Shown: positions 4,344 to 11,755 of the stretch, in pieces
Layout of the letters: each line of letters opens with the position of its first letter
How positions within the stretch are numbered: position 1 is the first letter of the stretch
Assembly (NCBI GenBank): GCA_025462785.1
Contig: JAOAPG010000343.1
Location: forward strand, 1-14,551
Length of the DNA: 14,551 nt
Source of the DNA: Acidobacteriaceae bacterium
Lineage (GTDB): Bacteria > Acidobacteriota > Terriglobia > Terriglobales > Acidobacteriaceae
Direction: 5' to 3'
The notes under the pieces: model-generated
Told to the model about the DNA's origin: nothing
The model's database searches: none
Seen by the model: only the letters and a program-made list of their open reading frames with translations
Program-made: the position numbers and the translations under genes

Positions 4344-6752
4344 ATGGGAGTGCATAAATACCTAATCATTGCGCTGCTTACCTCAGGACCGGTGTTGTTG
4401 GCACAAACGAAAGCGCAAGACCGGCTATTGCAGACTCTGGACAGTGGAGAATCAGTCGTAATCCGTGGGTCCGCACATCCCAGAGCCCAAGCTCAATTTG
4501 ACCAAGGTCTGTTGAATGGAAACACCGTCCTTCCGGGGGTGACTCTAGTTTTTAAGCCGTCTCCGGCACAGCAGGCAGCGCTGGAAAAGCTGTTGACCGA
4601 GCAACAGAGACCTTCTTCTCCTCTGTATCACAAGTGGCTAACTCCTGAGCAATATGCTGATCGCTTCGGGCTCACGAACAATGATGTTGGAAAAGTCACT
4701 ACCTGGCTGGAGTCGCAGGGCTTTACGGTGGATCGTGTCGGGCGCGGCCGCACTCAACTTTCATTTACCGGAAGCGTTGCGCGAATAAATGCCGTCTTCA
4801 AAACAGAAATCCATAATTATGTTGTGAGTGACGAAACCCATTTCGCTAACTCCACGGAACTTTCCATACCCACAGCGCTCAGTGACGTGGTACTGACGGT
4901 CCGCAACCTTGATGATTTTCGTCCAAGAGCCAGAGTGCGGAGAGTCTCGCCGCATTTTACCTCAAATGTAACCGGGAACCATTTTCTTGCTCCGGCTGAC
5001 TTTGCGACCATCTACGATGTGAAGCGCCTTTACGATCTCGGATTGGACGGGACTCGGCAGAAAATTGTGGTCGTTGGAGATAGCACCGTAACCATGAGCA
5101 ATATTGCGAGGTTCCGATCATTGGCGGGGCTGCCCGCCAACAACCCAACGGAGATTTTGGTAAGCGGCACGGGTACGGGAGTGCTCCCCAGTTCGGGCGA
5201 ACAAACCGAAGCCTACCTTGATATCGAATGGTCGGGTGCGATTGCTAAGAATGCAACCATTTACTACGTTTATGTGGGAAACAACGCCAATTCCAGTGTT
5301 TGGGATGCTATCTCTTATGCGGTAGATAACGTTACCGCACCTGTGATCAGCACGAGCTTTGGATATTGTGAGGTTGGAAACGGGAAAGCATTTGATTTAA
5401 CAGTTCAGCAGTGGGCACAGCGAGCCAATTCGCAAGGACAGACCATCGTAGCTGCCGCCGGAGATGCGGGTGCCGCCGATTGCGATAGCGGTGCCACCGC
5501 AACACAAGGATACGCGGTCGACGTTCCCGCGGCGATTCCTGAAGTAACCGGGATTGGTGGGAGTGAGTTCACCGGAGATCCTGCGAGTACAAGTACGACA
5601 ACCTACTGGGATGCAACTAACAGTAACGCCAATGCCTCGGCAATTAGCTACATACCGGAGGAGGTCTGGAATGACACAGCTACGGATGGAACGCTTTCCG
5701 CGGGGGGTGGCGGGAAGAGTGTCTACTTTTCGAAACCTACTTGGCAGATCGGGACGGGGGTGCCAGGCGACGGTCAGAGGGATGTGCCTGATATTTCTTT
5801 GAATGGCTCGGCTGACCATGACCCATATTTAATCTGTGACGGGATCGACAGCGCCGGAAACCAGAGTTGTACAAACGGCTTCAGGAATAGCCAAGGTAAT
5901 CTTGATGCCGTCGGTGGTACCTCGATGGGAGCGCCAACCTTTGCTGGAATCCTGGCTCTCATAAATCAGGCCACCTCAAAGAGTGGACAAGGTAACGTCA
6001 ACTCTATTTTGTATAGTCTGGCTGCGAGCACTCCCGGCGCTTTTCACGACATCACAACGGGAAACAACATGGTCCCCTGTAAACCGGGCACTATGAATTG
6101 TCCAGCCAGCACGCCGTACCAATTTGGCTACAGCGCTGGGGCGGGTTATGACTTAGCATCCGGTTTAGGCTCCATAGACACTTACAACTTGGTTACAAGC
6201 TGGCCTAACTATGCGGGCTCTTATTCTCTAACAGATACCCCGGCGACAGTTGCCGCCGCAGGAAGCTCAGGAACTTCGACTATCACAGCGACCGGGGCCA
6301 GCGGCTTCACGGGTACTGTGGCCTTGGCGTGTGCTTCTACCAATGCAACCATCGGCTGCTCACTGAGTCCTACCTCTGTGACATTGAGCAACTCAGCTAT
6401 CACCGCCTCTTCGACACTCACGATCACCACCACTGGGGCGAAGGTAATTCCAGGGAAATCGTCGGCGGCACGTCCTTTTGGCCGGCACAACTGGTTCGGT
6501 ACGGCTGGCGGCAGCATGATCGCTGCCTTCTTTCTAGCGGGAATCCCAAAGCGCAAACGCCGATGGGCATCCCTGTTGGGAATGTTAGTTTTTGGCTCTC
6601 TATTAACGGCCATAGGCTGCGGGGGAAGCAATAGCAGCACTGCTACCAGTTCGTCGAGCAGCGGCACTCCGGCAGGAACTTATTTCGTCACAGTTACGGG
6701 TACGAGCGGCACCCTGACACAAACAAGCAGCGTAACTGTGACAGTAAATTAG
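4344..6752 (+). CDS. Secreted sedolisin-type serine peptidase (S53) with pro-domain and C-terminal anchor-like tail
   Basis: This is an 802-residue exported acid protease. ATG 4344 follows GGAGGAAG; a TTG one codon earlier is possible. A signal peptide (about residues 1-23) precedes a pro-kumamolisin domain (about 35-195, with SPLYHKWLTPEQYADRFG). The S53 catalytic domain spans about 210-625. Catalytic Glu289 and Asp293 (QTEAYLDIEW), oxyanion Asp374 (AAAGDAGAADC) and nucleophile Ser527 (GGTSMGAP) are all present; GYDLASGLGSID ends the domain near the calcium site. An Ig-like segment follows (about 630-695). Then come a hydrophobic stretch, the cluster PKRKRR, a second hydrophobic helix ending IGCGGS (Cys759), a Ser/Thr linker and a final beta-rich piece. 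The tail may hold the enzyme at the envelope. It probably degrades external protein. Confidence 0.93.
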   Translation: MGVHKYLIIALLTSGPVLLAQTKAQDRLLQTLDSGESVVIRGSAHPRAQAQFDQGLLNGNTVLPGVTLVFKPSPAQQAALEKLLTEQQRPSSPLYHKWLTPEQYADRFGLTNNDVGKVTTWLESQGFTVDRVGRGRTQLSFTGSVARINAVFKTEIHNYVVSDETHFANSTELSIPTALSDVVLTVRNLDDFRPRARVRRVSPHFTSNVTGNHFLAPADFATIYDVKRLYDLGLDGTRQKIVVVGDSTVTMSNIARFRSLAGLPANNPTEILVSGTGTGVLPSSGEQTEAYLDIEWSGAIAKNATIYYVYVGNNANSSVWDAISYAVDNVTAPVISTSFGYCEVGNGKAFDLTVQQWAQRANSQGQTIVAAAGDAGAADCDSGATATQGYAVDVPAAIPEVTGIGGSEFTGDPASTSTTTYWDATNSNANASAISYIPEEVWNDTATDGTLSAGGGGKSVYFSKPTWQIGTGVPGDGQRDVPDISLNGSADHDPYLICDGIDSAGNQSCTNGFRNSQGNLDAVGGTSMGAPTFAGILALINQATSKSGQGNVNSILYSLAASTPGAFHDITTGNNMVPCKPGTMNCPASTPYQFGYSAGAGYDLASGLGSIDTYNLVTSWPNYAGSYSLTDTPATVAAAGSSGTSTITATGASGFTGTVALACASTNATIGCSLSPTSVTLSNSAITASSTLTITTTGAKVIPGKSSAARPFGRHNWFGTAGGSMIAAFFLAGIPKRKRRWASLLGMLVFGSLLTAIGCGGSNSSTATSSSSSGTPAGTYFVTVTGTSGTLTQTSSVTVTVN

Positions 6753-6839
6753 GAGAATTAGAAAGTCGCCATTTGCAGCGTCTCTAAGTTCTGAAACAAG
6801 GTGGGGGAGAAATCTTATCGCGTAAGTTATGATTTTAGT

Positions 6840-7685
6840 GTGAAGCGAATTGCTTCGATGCTGACATGTATTGCTGCTTTGTGCGCGAGCTTCAGTCCCC
6901 GAGCTTACTCGCAATCCTCTCCAGCTGCCTCAGCCTATCTTGGCTTTGACCGCAATGATTATCCCGGCGATGATCATCTTCCGGCGTTACGACAAACGTT
7001 TTCCTATGCTGGCTTCTGGCTGAATAACCCTCCTGGCGAAAATACAAATAACTGGGCTGGCAAGCGGCAGGCGCTCGAATCCGCCGGATTTGGATTTCTG
7101 GTTCTCTTCAACGGCAAACTAGATGCCGAACTGAAGACAGTTACCCACGCCACTGGGTTGGGCAAATCAGATGCGCAAGCCGCTATAGCAGCGGCCGGTC
7201 GGGCAGGATTCCCCAAGAACGCGATCATCTTCCTCGATCTGGAGGAGGGAGGACGCATGCTCCCCGAACAGAAGGCATACATTTACGCCTGGGTGGATGG
7301 CGTAAACGCCTCCGCATTTCGGGCTGGGCTTTATTGCTCGGGAATTCCTGCACGAGATGATGGCGACATAGTTACTGCAAACGATATTCGAGACAATGCA
7401 GCCGGAAGAAGCATCGTTTATTGGGTGACCAATGACGCCTGCCCGCCATCACCAGGCTGCGCGTTCCCTAAGAGTGCTCCGCATCCTTCGCAAAGCGGCG
7501 AACGTTACGCGGATGTCTGGCAATTCGCTCAGTCTCCCAAGAGAAACGATGTAGCTGGCAGATGTCCGAAGAACTATAACCCCGACGGCCAATGCTATCC
7601 CCCGGGAGTTGATCCCGGGAAGCATTTGCAGGTGGACGTAGATACCGCGAGCAGTGCGGACCCCTCAAACGGCAGAAGGCACTGA
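6840..7685 (+). CDS. Exported DUF1906 (glycoside-hydrolase-like) protein
   Basis: The start is uncertain. GTG 6840 gives a textbook signal peptide (MKRIASMLTCIAALCASFSP, cleavage near AYS-QSS) and 281 residues. GTG 6801, in frame, would add a 13-residue extension, and neither has a clear ribosome-binding site. The mature part matches the DUF1906 TIM-barrel family, related to GH25-like hydrolases. It has an opening YLGFDRNDYPG with an acidic residue at the first strand, GFGFLVLFNG, IIFLDLEEGG carrying the likely acidic active-site pair, a helix plus GLYCSG, then DVWQFAQSP and a closing DVDTA. Such proteins may act on cell-wall glycans, but activity is rarely proven. Several Cys residues fit an exported protein. 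It lies about 87 bases after the sedolisin gene, same strand. Confidence 0.82.
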   Translation: MKRIASMLTCIAALCASFSPRAYSQSSPAASAYLGFDRNDYPGDDHLPALRQTFSYAGFWLNNPPGENTNNWAGKRQALESAGFGFLVLFNGKLDAELKTVTHATGLGKSDAQAAIAAAGRAGFPKNAIIFLDLEEGGRMLPEQKAYIYAWVDGVNASAFRAGLYCSGIPARDDGDIVTANDIRDNAAGRSIVYWVTNDACPPSPGCAFPKSAPHPSQSGERYADVWQFAQSPKRNDVAGRCPKNYNPDGQCYPPGVDPGKHLQVDVDTASSADPSNGRRH

Positions 7686-7744
7686 ACAATGAGGCACGGG
7701 ATATGGCGCTGGACACTCGCCCAACAACCGGCTTCTCCATGCGC

Positions 7745-7750
7745 TAAAAT
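7745..7750 (+). promoter_or_regulatory. Possible -10 element of the DUF2203 gene
   Basis: TAAAAT lies 14 bases before ATG 7765, so a transcript would have a leader of only about 8 bases. No -35 match and no Shine-Dalgarno sequence were seen. Confidence 0.3.
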
Positions 7751-7764
7751 AGACGCATACCATT

Positions 7765-8199
7765 ATGTCTGACCGGACTTTCACTCTCGACGAAGCGCAG
7801 TCTCTGCTGCCTATCCTGGAATCTTTGTTGCGTACTGCTATCGATGGCAAGAAGCTGATCGAAGCCGTGGATACCGAGTTCCAGGAGCTCGCTCATAGGG
7901 TTTTTCTCAGCGGCGGCTTGTTCGTGAACGTGGTGCAGATAGCGCGCCGCAAAGCCGAACGCGAAAAGACCATTCAACGCGTAAAGGACGCTGTGGCCGA
8001 GATCAATGCTACGGGCGTGCAAGTGAAAGATCTTGATATTGGCCTCCTCGATTTTCCCTTCGAGGTGGACGCTCGAATCGTGCTGCTGTGCTGGAAACTC
8101 GGAGAAAAGGGAATCACTCACTGGCACGGAACGGAAGAAGGATTCGCTGGCCGCAAGCCGATTGATGAGCAAATCAATAAGGCAAAAAAAACAAATTAA
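7765..8199 (+). CDS. DUF2203 family protein
   Basis: This 144-residue cytoplasmic protein belongs to DUF2203. It shows the N-terminal FTLDEAQSLLP motif, a long helical middle (roughly residues 15-85, including ARRKAEREKTIQRVKDAVAE), the strand GLLDFPFEVDARIVLLCWKL and the closing ITHWHGTEEGFAGRKPI. The last two blocks are the family signature. Its length fits the family. No biochemical role is established for DUF2203, and I see no catalytic motif apart from conserved Asp, Trp and His residues near the C-terminus. The start is ATG 7765, without a ribosome-binding site. The extreme C-terminus is Lys-rich (NKAKKTN). It converges on the M28 peptidase gene across the inverted repeat at 8203-8340. 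Confidence 0.85.
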   Translation: MSDRTFTLDEAQSLLPILESLLRTAIDGKKLIEAVDTEFQELAHRVFLSGGLFVNVVQIARRKAEREKTIQRVKDAVAEINATGVQVKDLDIGLLDFPFEVDARIVLLCWKLGEKGITHWHGTEEGFAGRKPIDEQINKAKKTN

Positions 8200-8202
8200 G
8201 AT

Positions 8203-8340
8203 CAGGCTCTAGAACCGGGCTCTAGGCTTCAGGCTCTGGGCGTTAGGTTTCTAGAAGTAGGCCTCAGATTCTAAGTATTGGTCTATGCAACTAGTGAATC
8301 CCAGAGCCTAATGCCTGAAGCCTAGAGCCTGCTTCTAGGG
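8203..8340. repeat. Modular inverted repeat between convergent genes
   Basis: A 17-base perfect inverted repeat, GGCTCTAGGCTTCAGGC at 8218-8234 and its complement at 8313-8329, is extended by CTCTGGG (8234-8240) with CCCAGAG (8300-8306). The words TTAGG (8243-8247) and CCTAA (8307-8311) are present in both arms but in shuffled order. A degenerate unit GGCTCTRG occurs forward at 8205, 8218 and 8232, and in reverse at 8302-8309 and 8322-8329. The right end overlaps the last codons of the M28 gene. It could act as a bidirectional terminator or mRNA-end stabiliser, or be a copy of a dispersed repeat family. Confidence 0.75.
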
Positions 8341-9807
8341 TTGTCCACCTTTATTCCACGTTGGCCTAAAGTCCGAATTCACCAGCCACTCTACGGGGCC
8401 GAGCAATGAAGCTATCGCCGCGTCCATGTGCTTGAAATCAAGATGAGCCAGGTCATCGCTCGGCTGGTGATAGTCAGCGTGCAATCCGTAACTCGAAACT
8501 GTTTGCGCCACCACGCCCTTTTTCGCCAGCACATAATTATCAGAGCGGCCAAAGAAATTTTGATCAGGATGTGGGTCTCCGACCAGCTTGGCCCCATGTT
8601 TCGCCAGGGTGGGTCCGAGATTGGATCGCTCCCATCCGGTGAGCCAGACGGTATCCGACTTCACCGCTGTGTCAGCCCGTCCGATCATCTCAAACTCGAG
8701 ATTTGCCGCAATATCCTTTAGCGGCACGGGTGGATGCTCGCGAAAATACGTGGATCCCAAACCACCTGCTTCTTCGCTTCCGAAGAGCGCAAAAATAACC
8801 GTCCGTCGTGGACGCGGGCCTTTGCCCAGCACACGCGCGAGCTCCAGTACAGCAGTTGTTCCAGATGCGTCGTCATCAGCCCCGTTGTAAATGTCATCGC
8901 CTTTTACTGGCTTTCCGATACCGAGATGATCGAGATGCGCGGATAAGAGAACAGCTGAGTGCTGCAGCGCTGGATCACTGCCATGCAGAATGCCGACGGC
9001 ATTCCATGTGTGTCCATCCTCTTCTTTCGAAGGCCCCGCAAAACTCACCTCTGACCTCTCCGGCATTTTTGCCAGGGTCTCGAGAGCCTGTTCGTCCAGT
9101 TCTACGAGATTGAAGTTGCCCCCCATTTCGTCTTGAGATTGGGTAGCCAATTTGACGGAAAGCTCAGGGAGTTGTTTGCCGCTTTCCTGGAAATGTTCGT
9201 GTTTGCCGCTTGCAGATCCCACAAGTGCGGCAGTTGCGCCCGCGGAGGTCGCTTTACGGAGTGCCTTTCGAACTTTGGTCCGGTCCGATCCAGTGACGAG
9301 GACCACATTGCCGCTGCCAATCTTAATTTGGCTTGAATCGATCTTGTCCGCGTCTATCTTTTGCAAAGGACCCGAGAATTTTGCCCCCGCCAGATGTTGC
9401 ACTAGAAAGTCTTTTCCGTAGGTCCATGTGGACGCCTGAAGCGAGCTGTTGGCAGCCGGTGTGATCGTGATCTGAGGAGGCGAACTAAATTTAGCTCGCA
9501 GTGTGGGAGCGCTTTGAATATAGCCGCCATCATCTCCAGCAGGCTGTATCCCGTATTGTCGTAACTGCGCAGCTATGTACGTAGCGGCCACTAACTCATC
9601 GTGAGTGGCGCTGCCTCGTCCCTGCATTGCGTCCGAGGCGAGAAACTCCTCGTGGGCTCGGATGCAGTCAGCACAAAGTTTGGGCGCAGGTCGTTGGGAT
9701 ACCTTTTTTGGCTCGCTGGTGGCCGATTTAGGGGCCGATGATTGGCCTTCACTGATGCTGGGAAAAAGAAAAACCAACAAAAACAGTACAACCGACAGCT
9801 TTCGCAT
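8335..9807 (-). CDS. Secreted M28-family zinc metallopeptidase
   Basis: This is a 490-residue exported peptidase, probably an aminopeptidase. ATG 9807 is chosen because it begins a clear signal peptide (MRKLSVVLFLLVFLFPSISE); an upstream in-frame TTG at 9843 only adds a non-signal extension. After a Pro/Lys-rich linker comes an N-terminal segment (about 40-140), a PA-like insert (about 140-275), and the M28 catalytic domain (about 280-480). Zinc ligands and catalytic residues are visible: His291 and Asp293 (SAHLDHLG), Asp311 (NGADDDASG), Glu345-Glu346 (FGSEEAGG), Glu373 (EFEMIGR, at the usual Asp place) and His447 (YHQPSDD). Cys residues in KLCADCIRAH near the mature N-terminus could form a disulfide. 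It is divergent from the PilZ gene, with about 107 bases between. Confidence 0.92.
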   Translation of the reverse strand: MRKLSVVLFLLVFLFPSISEGQSSAPKSATSEPKKVSQRPAPKLCADCIRAHEEFLASDAMQGRGSATHDELVAATYIAAQLRQYGIQPAGDDGGYIQSAPTLRAKFSSPPQITITPAANSSLQASTWTYGKDFLVQHLAGAKFSGPLQKIDADKIDSSQIKIGSGNVVLVTGSDRTKVRKALRKATSAGATAALVGSASGKHEHFQESGKQLPELSVKLATQSQDEMGGNFNLVELDEQALETLAKMPERSEVSFAGPSKEEDGHTWNAVGILHGSDPALQHSAVLLSAHLDHLGIGKPVKGDDIYNGADDDASGTTAVLELARVLGKGPRPRRTVIFALFGSEEAGGLGSTYFREHPPVPLKDIAANLEFEMIGRADTAVKSDTVWLTGWERSNLGPTLAKHGAKLVGDPHPDQNFFGRSDNYVLAKKGVVAQTVSSYGLHADYHQPSDDLAHLDFKHMDAAIASLLGPVEWLVNSDFRPTWNKGGQP

Positions 9808-9914
9808 AGTAATGTCTGGATGGGGTAATGTCGCCAATTGCAACTTACAGTCGAATCCGGACAGCTGCTTCCGTAATCTCGCGGAGTAAACGGCGCAGTG
9901 ACATATTACCTGCT

Positions 9915-10307
9915 ATGACACACTTCCCCCAAGCGAACCCCCAGCGGCGTGCTACGCGAGTTCAATTCGACAGCACAATTCCCGCCCTCGTAAAACTTGA
10001 AGATGGCCAGCGTGCGAAGGCAAAACTGCAAACCATCTCGCTTACGGGCGGCTGTTTGCAACTGGTCAAGGCTTTACATCAAGGCGATCTGGTTGAGGTT
10101 GCATTTCAGACGCAATCCGGACCAGTGCAGGGAATGGCCGAAGTCCTGACTCCGCGCAAGACGAACGGGGAAATTCTGCAGCCATTCCGCTTTATCGCGC
10201 TGGACGATGATGATCATCATGTCCTAAGCAAAGTGGTGGACTCGGTTTCCGACCAAAGTTTCCTCGGAATTCGGTCAACCATGGCATCGCTCGCCAAATC
10301 TTATTGA
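9915..10307 (+). CDS. PilZ-domain protein (candidate c-di-GMP receptor)
   Basis: ATG 9915 gives 130 residues; a longer frame from 9828 adds an unlikely Arg/Ser-rich extension that would run into the divergent promoter. The PilZ R-x-x-x-R motif is RRATR (Arg11-Arg15). The second motif, normally [D/N]-x-S-x-x-G, reads T-I-S-L-T-G (residues 40-45), so the first acidic or amide position is Thr. Beta strands around both motifs and the later FRFIALDDDDHHVLSKVVDS fit the fold. PilZ proteins bind c-di-GMP and alter motility, exopolysaccharide production or gene expression through partners. The Thr change may weaken binding. No other domain is attached. It is followed by tsaE after 80 bases, with a promoter-like sequence between. 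Confidence 0.85.
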   Translation: MTHFPQANPQRRATRVQFDSTIPALVKLEDGQRAKAKLQTISLTGGCLQLVKALHQGDLVEVAFQTQSGPVQGMAEVLTPRKTNGEILQPFRFIALDDDDHHVLSKVVDSVSDQSFLGIRSTMASLAKSY

Positions 10308-10358
10308 TTTCGCAGCCACTTCATCTGCCTACAAAGCGCCTGGGTTGTGTGACACCGC

Positions 10359-10386
10359 TATACTGGTCTTAAGAAAAATCGACCAG
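10359..10386 (+). promoter_or_regulatory. Promoter-like -10 and inverted repeat before tsaE
   Basis: TATACT (10359-10364) is a good -10 hexamer, but the -35 is poor. It overlaps CTGGTC (10363-10368), whose complement GACCAG (10381-10386) ends one base before ATG 10388. The 6-base arms with a 12-base A-rich spacer could be an operator or a hairpin at the transcript's 5' end. No Shine-Dalgarno sequence is present. Confidence 0.4.
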
Positions 10387-10387
10387 C

Positions 10388-10819
10388 ATGAGCACACGGG
10401 AATTCACCACACATTCTTCGGATGAGACAATCACTCTGGGCCGCAAACTTGCCGAAATACTTAAGCCGCCCCGGTTAGTGCTGTTGCGTGGTGATTTGGG
10501 AGCTGGTAAGACCACACTGGTGAAAGGCATTGCCGAGGCGTTCAATGCCGCGTCCGAAGAGGACGTTACCAGTCCGACCTTCACGCTGATTCACGAGTAT
10601 CACGGACCGGAAGTGAACGTTTACCATATCGATCTTTATCGGATCGATACTCAGCGCGAGCTTGAGACTCTAGGTCTGGATGATTTGATGGGCGACAACA
10701 GTATCCTGCTGATTGAGTGGGGAGAGAAGTTTGGTAGATTTGAACGGGAGCGCGACGTGGAGATCGCGTTAGAGCGCGTGGGAGAGAACGAGAGAAGAGT
10801 CCGGGTGACTAGCAATTAG
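10388..10819 (+). CDS. tsaE: tRNA N6-threonylcarbamoyladenosine biosynthesis ATPase TsaE
   Basis: This 143-residue P-loop ATPase is a member of the TsaB-TsaD-TsaE complex that puts threonylcarbamoyl on A37 of ANN-decoding tRNAs. TsaE hydrolysis drives the TsaD cycle. Walker A is GDLGAGKTT (residues 35-43, Lys41 and Thr42). Family blocks SPTFTLIHEY, YHIDLYRID and ILLIEWGEKF appear in order, and the length is normal. The start at ATG 10388 agrees with the family N-terminus (a Ser/Thr-rich strand, then helix LGRKLAEIL). It lies alone on the plus strand after the PilZ gene and converges on fabI with a gap of 98 bases. It is widely conserved and usually essential. No tsaB or tsaD gene is in this window. 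Confidence 0.95.
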   Translation: MSTREFTTHSSDETITLGRKLAEILKPPRLVLLRGDLGAGKTTLVKGIAEAFNAASEEDVTSPTFTLIHEYHGPEVNVYHIDLYRIDTQRELETLGLDDLMGDNSILLIEWGEKFGRFERERDVEIALERVGENERRVRVTSN

Positions 10820-10917
10820 GGAAAGGTTCGCTATTCCAAAGAGCGTAAGAAAAGCCGCAAACCTGGCTACGAGTATAAATCTCCGAAAAGCGCGCCTCCG
10901 AACCCAAACCTGTTAAC

Positions 10918-11688
10918 TCAATATCCCATGATGTTATATCCGCAATCCACGTGAATCACCTCGCCAGTAATCCCAGAGCTGGCATCTGACGCTAAAAACA
11001 CTCCTGTTGAGCCAACCTCTTTTACGTCTACATTTCGCTGCAACGGTGCTCGTTCCGCATGGGATTTCAACATGTCGCTCAAACCAGAGATGCCCCGAGC
11101 CGCCAAAGTCTTAATCGGACCTGCGGAGATTGCGTTTACACGGATATTTTTACGTCCGAGATCCTGAGCCAAATAGCGCACCGTGCACTCGAGTGCCGCT
11201 TTTGCCACTCCCATGACGTTGTAGTGCGGGACTACCTTTTCCGCACCGTAGTAAGTCATGGTGATGATGCTTCCACCATCTTCCATTAAAGGTGCCGCAG
11301 CGCGCGAGACTGCAATTAGCGAATACACACTCACATCGTGTGCAATGCGGAAACCTTCCCGAGTCGTATTCACGAAATCATTCTTGAGTTCGTCCGCTGG
11401 AGCGAAGGCGACGCTGTGCACGATTGCATGCAGTTTGCCGTGGCGCTCTTTCAATCGTTCGAAAAGCCGATCAATTTCGGAATCACTTGAGACGTCGCAC
11501 ATGCACGCCTCAGCTCCGGGGAGGGAAAGAATGAGATCTTTGGCTTCCTGCTCCAAACGCTCGTTCTGGTACGTGACGACCAGTTTGGCGCCAGCATTGT
11601 GCAATCCTTGAGCAATGGACCAGGCAATGCTCCGTTTATTAGCGACTCCAAAAACAACAGCGACCCGACCCTCAAGGCTCGACGACAT
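10918..11688 (-). CDS. fabI: Enoyl-[acyl-carrier-protein] reductase, FabI type
   Basis: This 256-residue short-chain-dehydrogenase-fold enzyme catalyses the last step of each fatty-acid elongation cycle, reducing enoyl-ACP with NADH or NADPH. It shows the FabI nucleotide-binding signature GVANKRSIAWSIAQ (from residue 14) and HSVAFAPADEL. The active-site Tyr146 and Tyr156 with Lys163 fall in TYYGAEK and HYNVMGVAK, matching the numbering of the E. coli enzyme. RVNAISAGPIKTLAARGI and the end GEVIHVDCGYNIMG are also typical. AGGAG precedes ATG 11688 at good spacing, and an AT-rich stretch upstream (TAAAAT on the minus strand) may be its own promoter. It lies 67 bases downstream of the MFS gene. 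It is probably essential unless another reductase exists elsewhere. Confidence 0.97.
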   Translation of the reverse strand: MSSSLEGRVAVVFGVANKRSIAWSIAQGLHNAGAKLVVTYQNERLEQEAKDLILSLPGAEACMCDVSSDSEIDRLFERLKERHGKLHAIVHSVAFAPADELKNDFVNTTREGFRIAHDVSVYSLIAVSRAAAPLMEDGGSIITMTYYGAEKVVPHYNVMGVAKAALECTVRYLAQDLGRKNIRVNAISAGPIKTLAARGISGLSDMLKSHAERAPLQRNVDVKEVGSTGVFLASDASSGITGEVIHVDCGYNIMGY

Positions 11689-11755
11689 GCTTGTCTCCTA
11701 ACAAAATTTTAGAAAAGAAGAATAACAGCTCACGAGTTTAAATCAGAAGCGTAGG

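Noticed and set aside
6221..6667. Minus-strand open frame of 148 codons
   Set aside because: It is antisense to the Ala/Thr/Ser-rich tail of the sedolisin gene, whose codons leave the opposite strand open.
8203..8340. CRISPR-like or tandem-repeat array
   Set aside because: Units are short, irregular and in both orientations, with no spacers of constant length and no cas genes.
11403..11415. Ala at the place of E. coli FabI Gly93, linked to triclosan response
   Set aside because: Ala here is normal in other susceptible FabI enzymes, so it is not informative.
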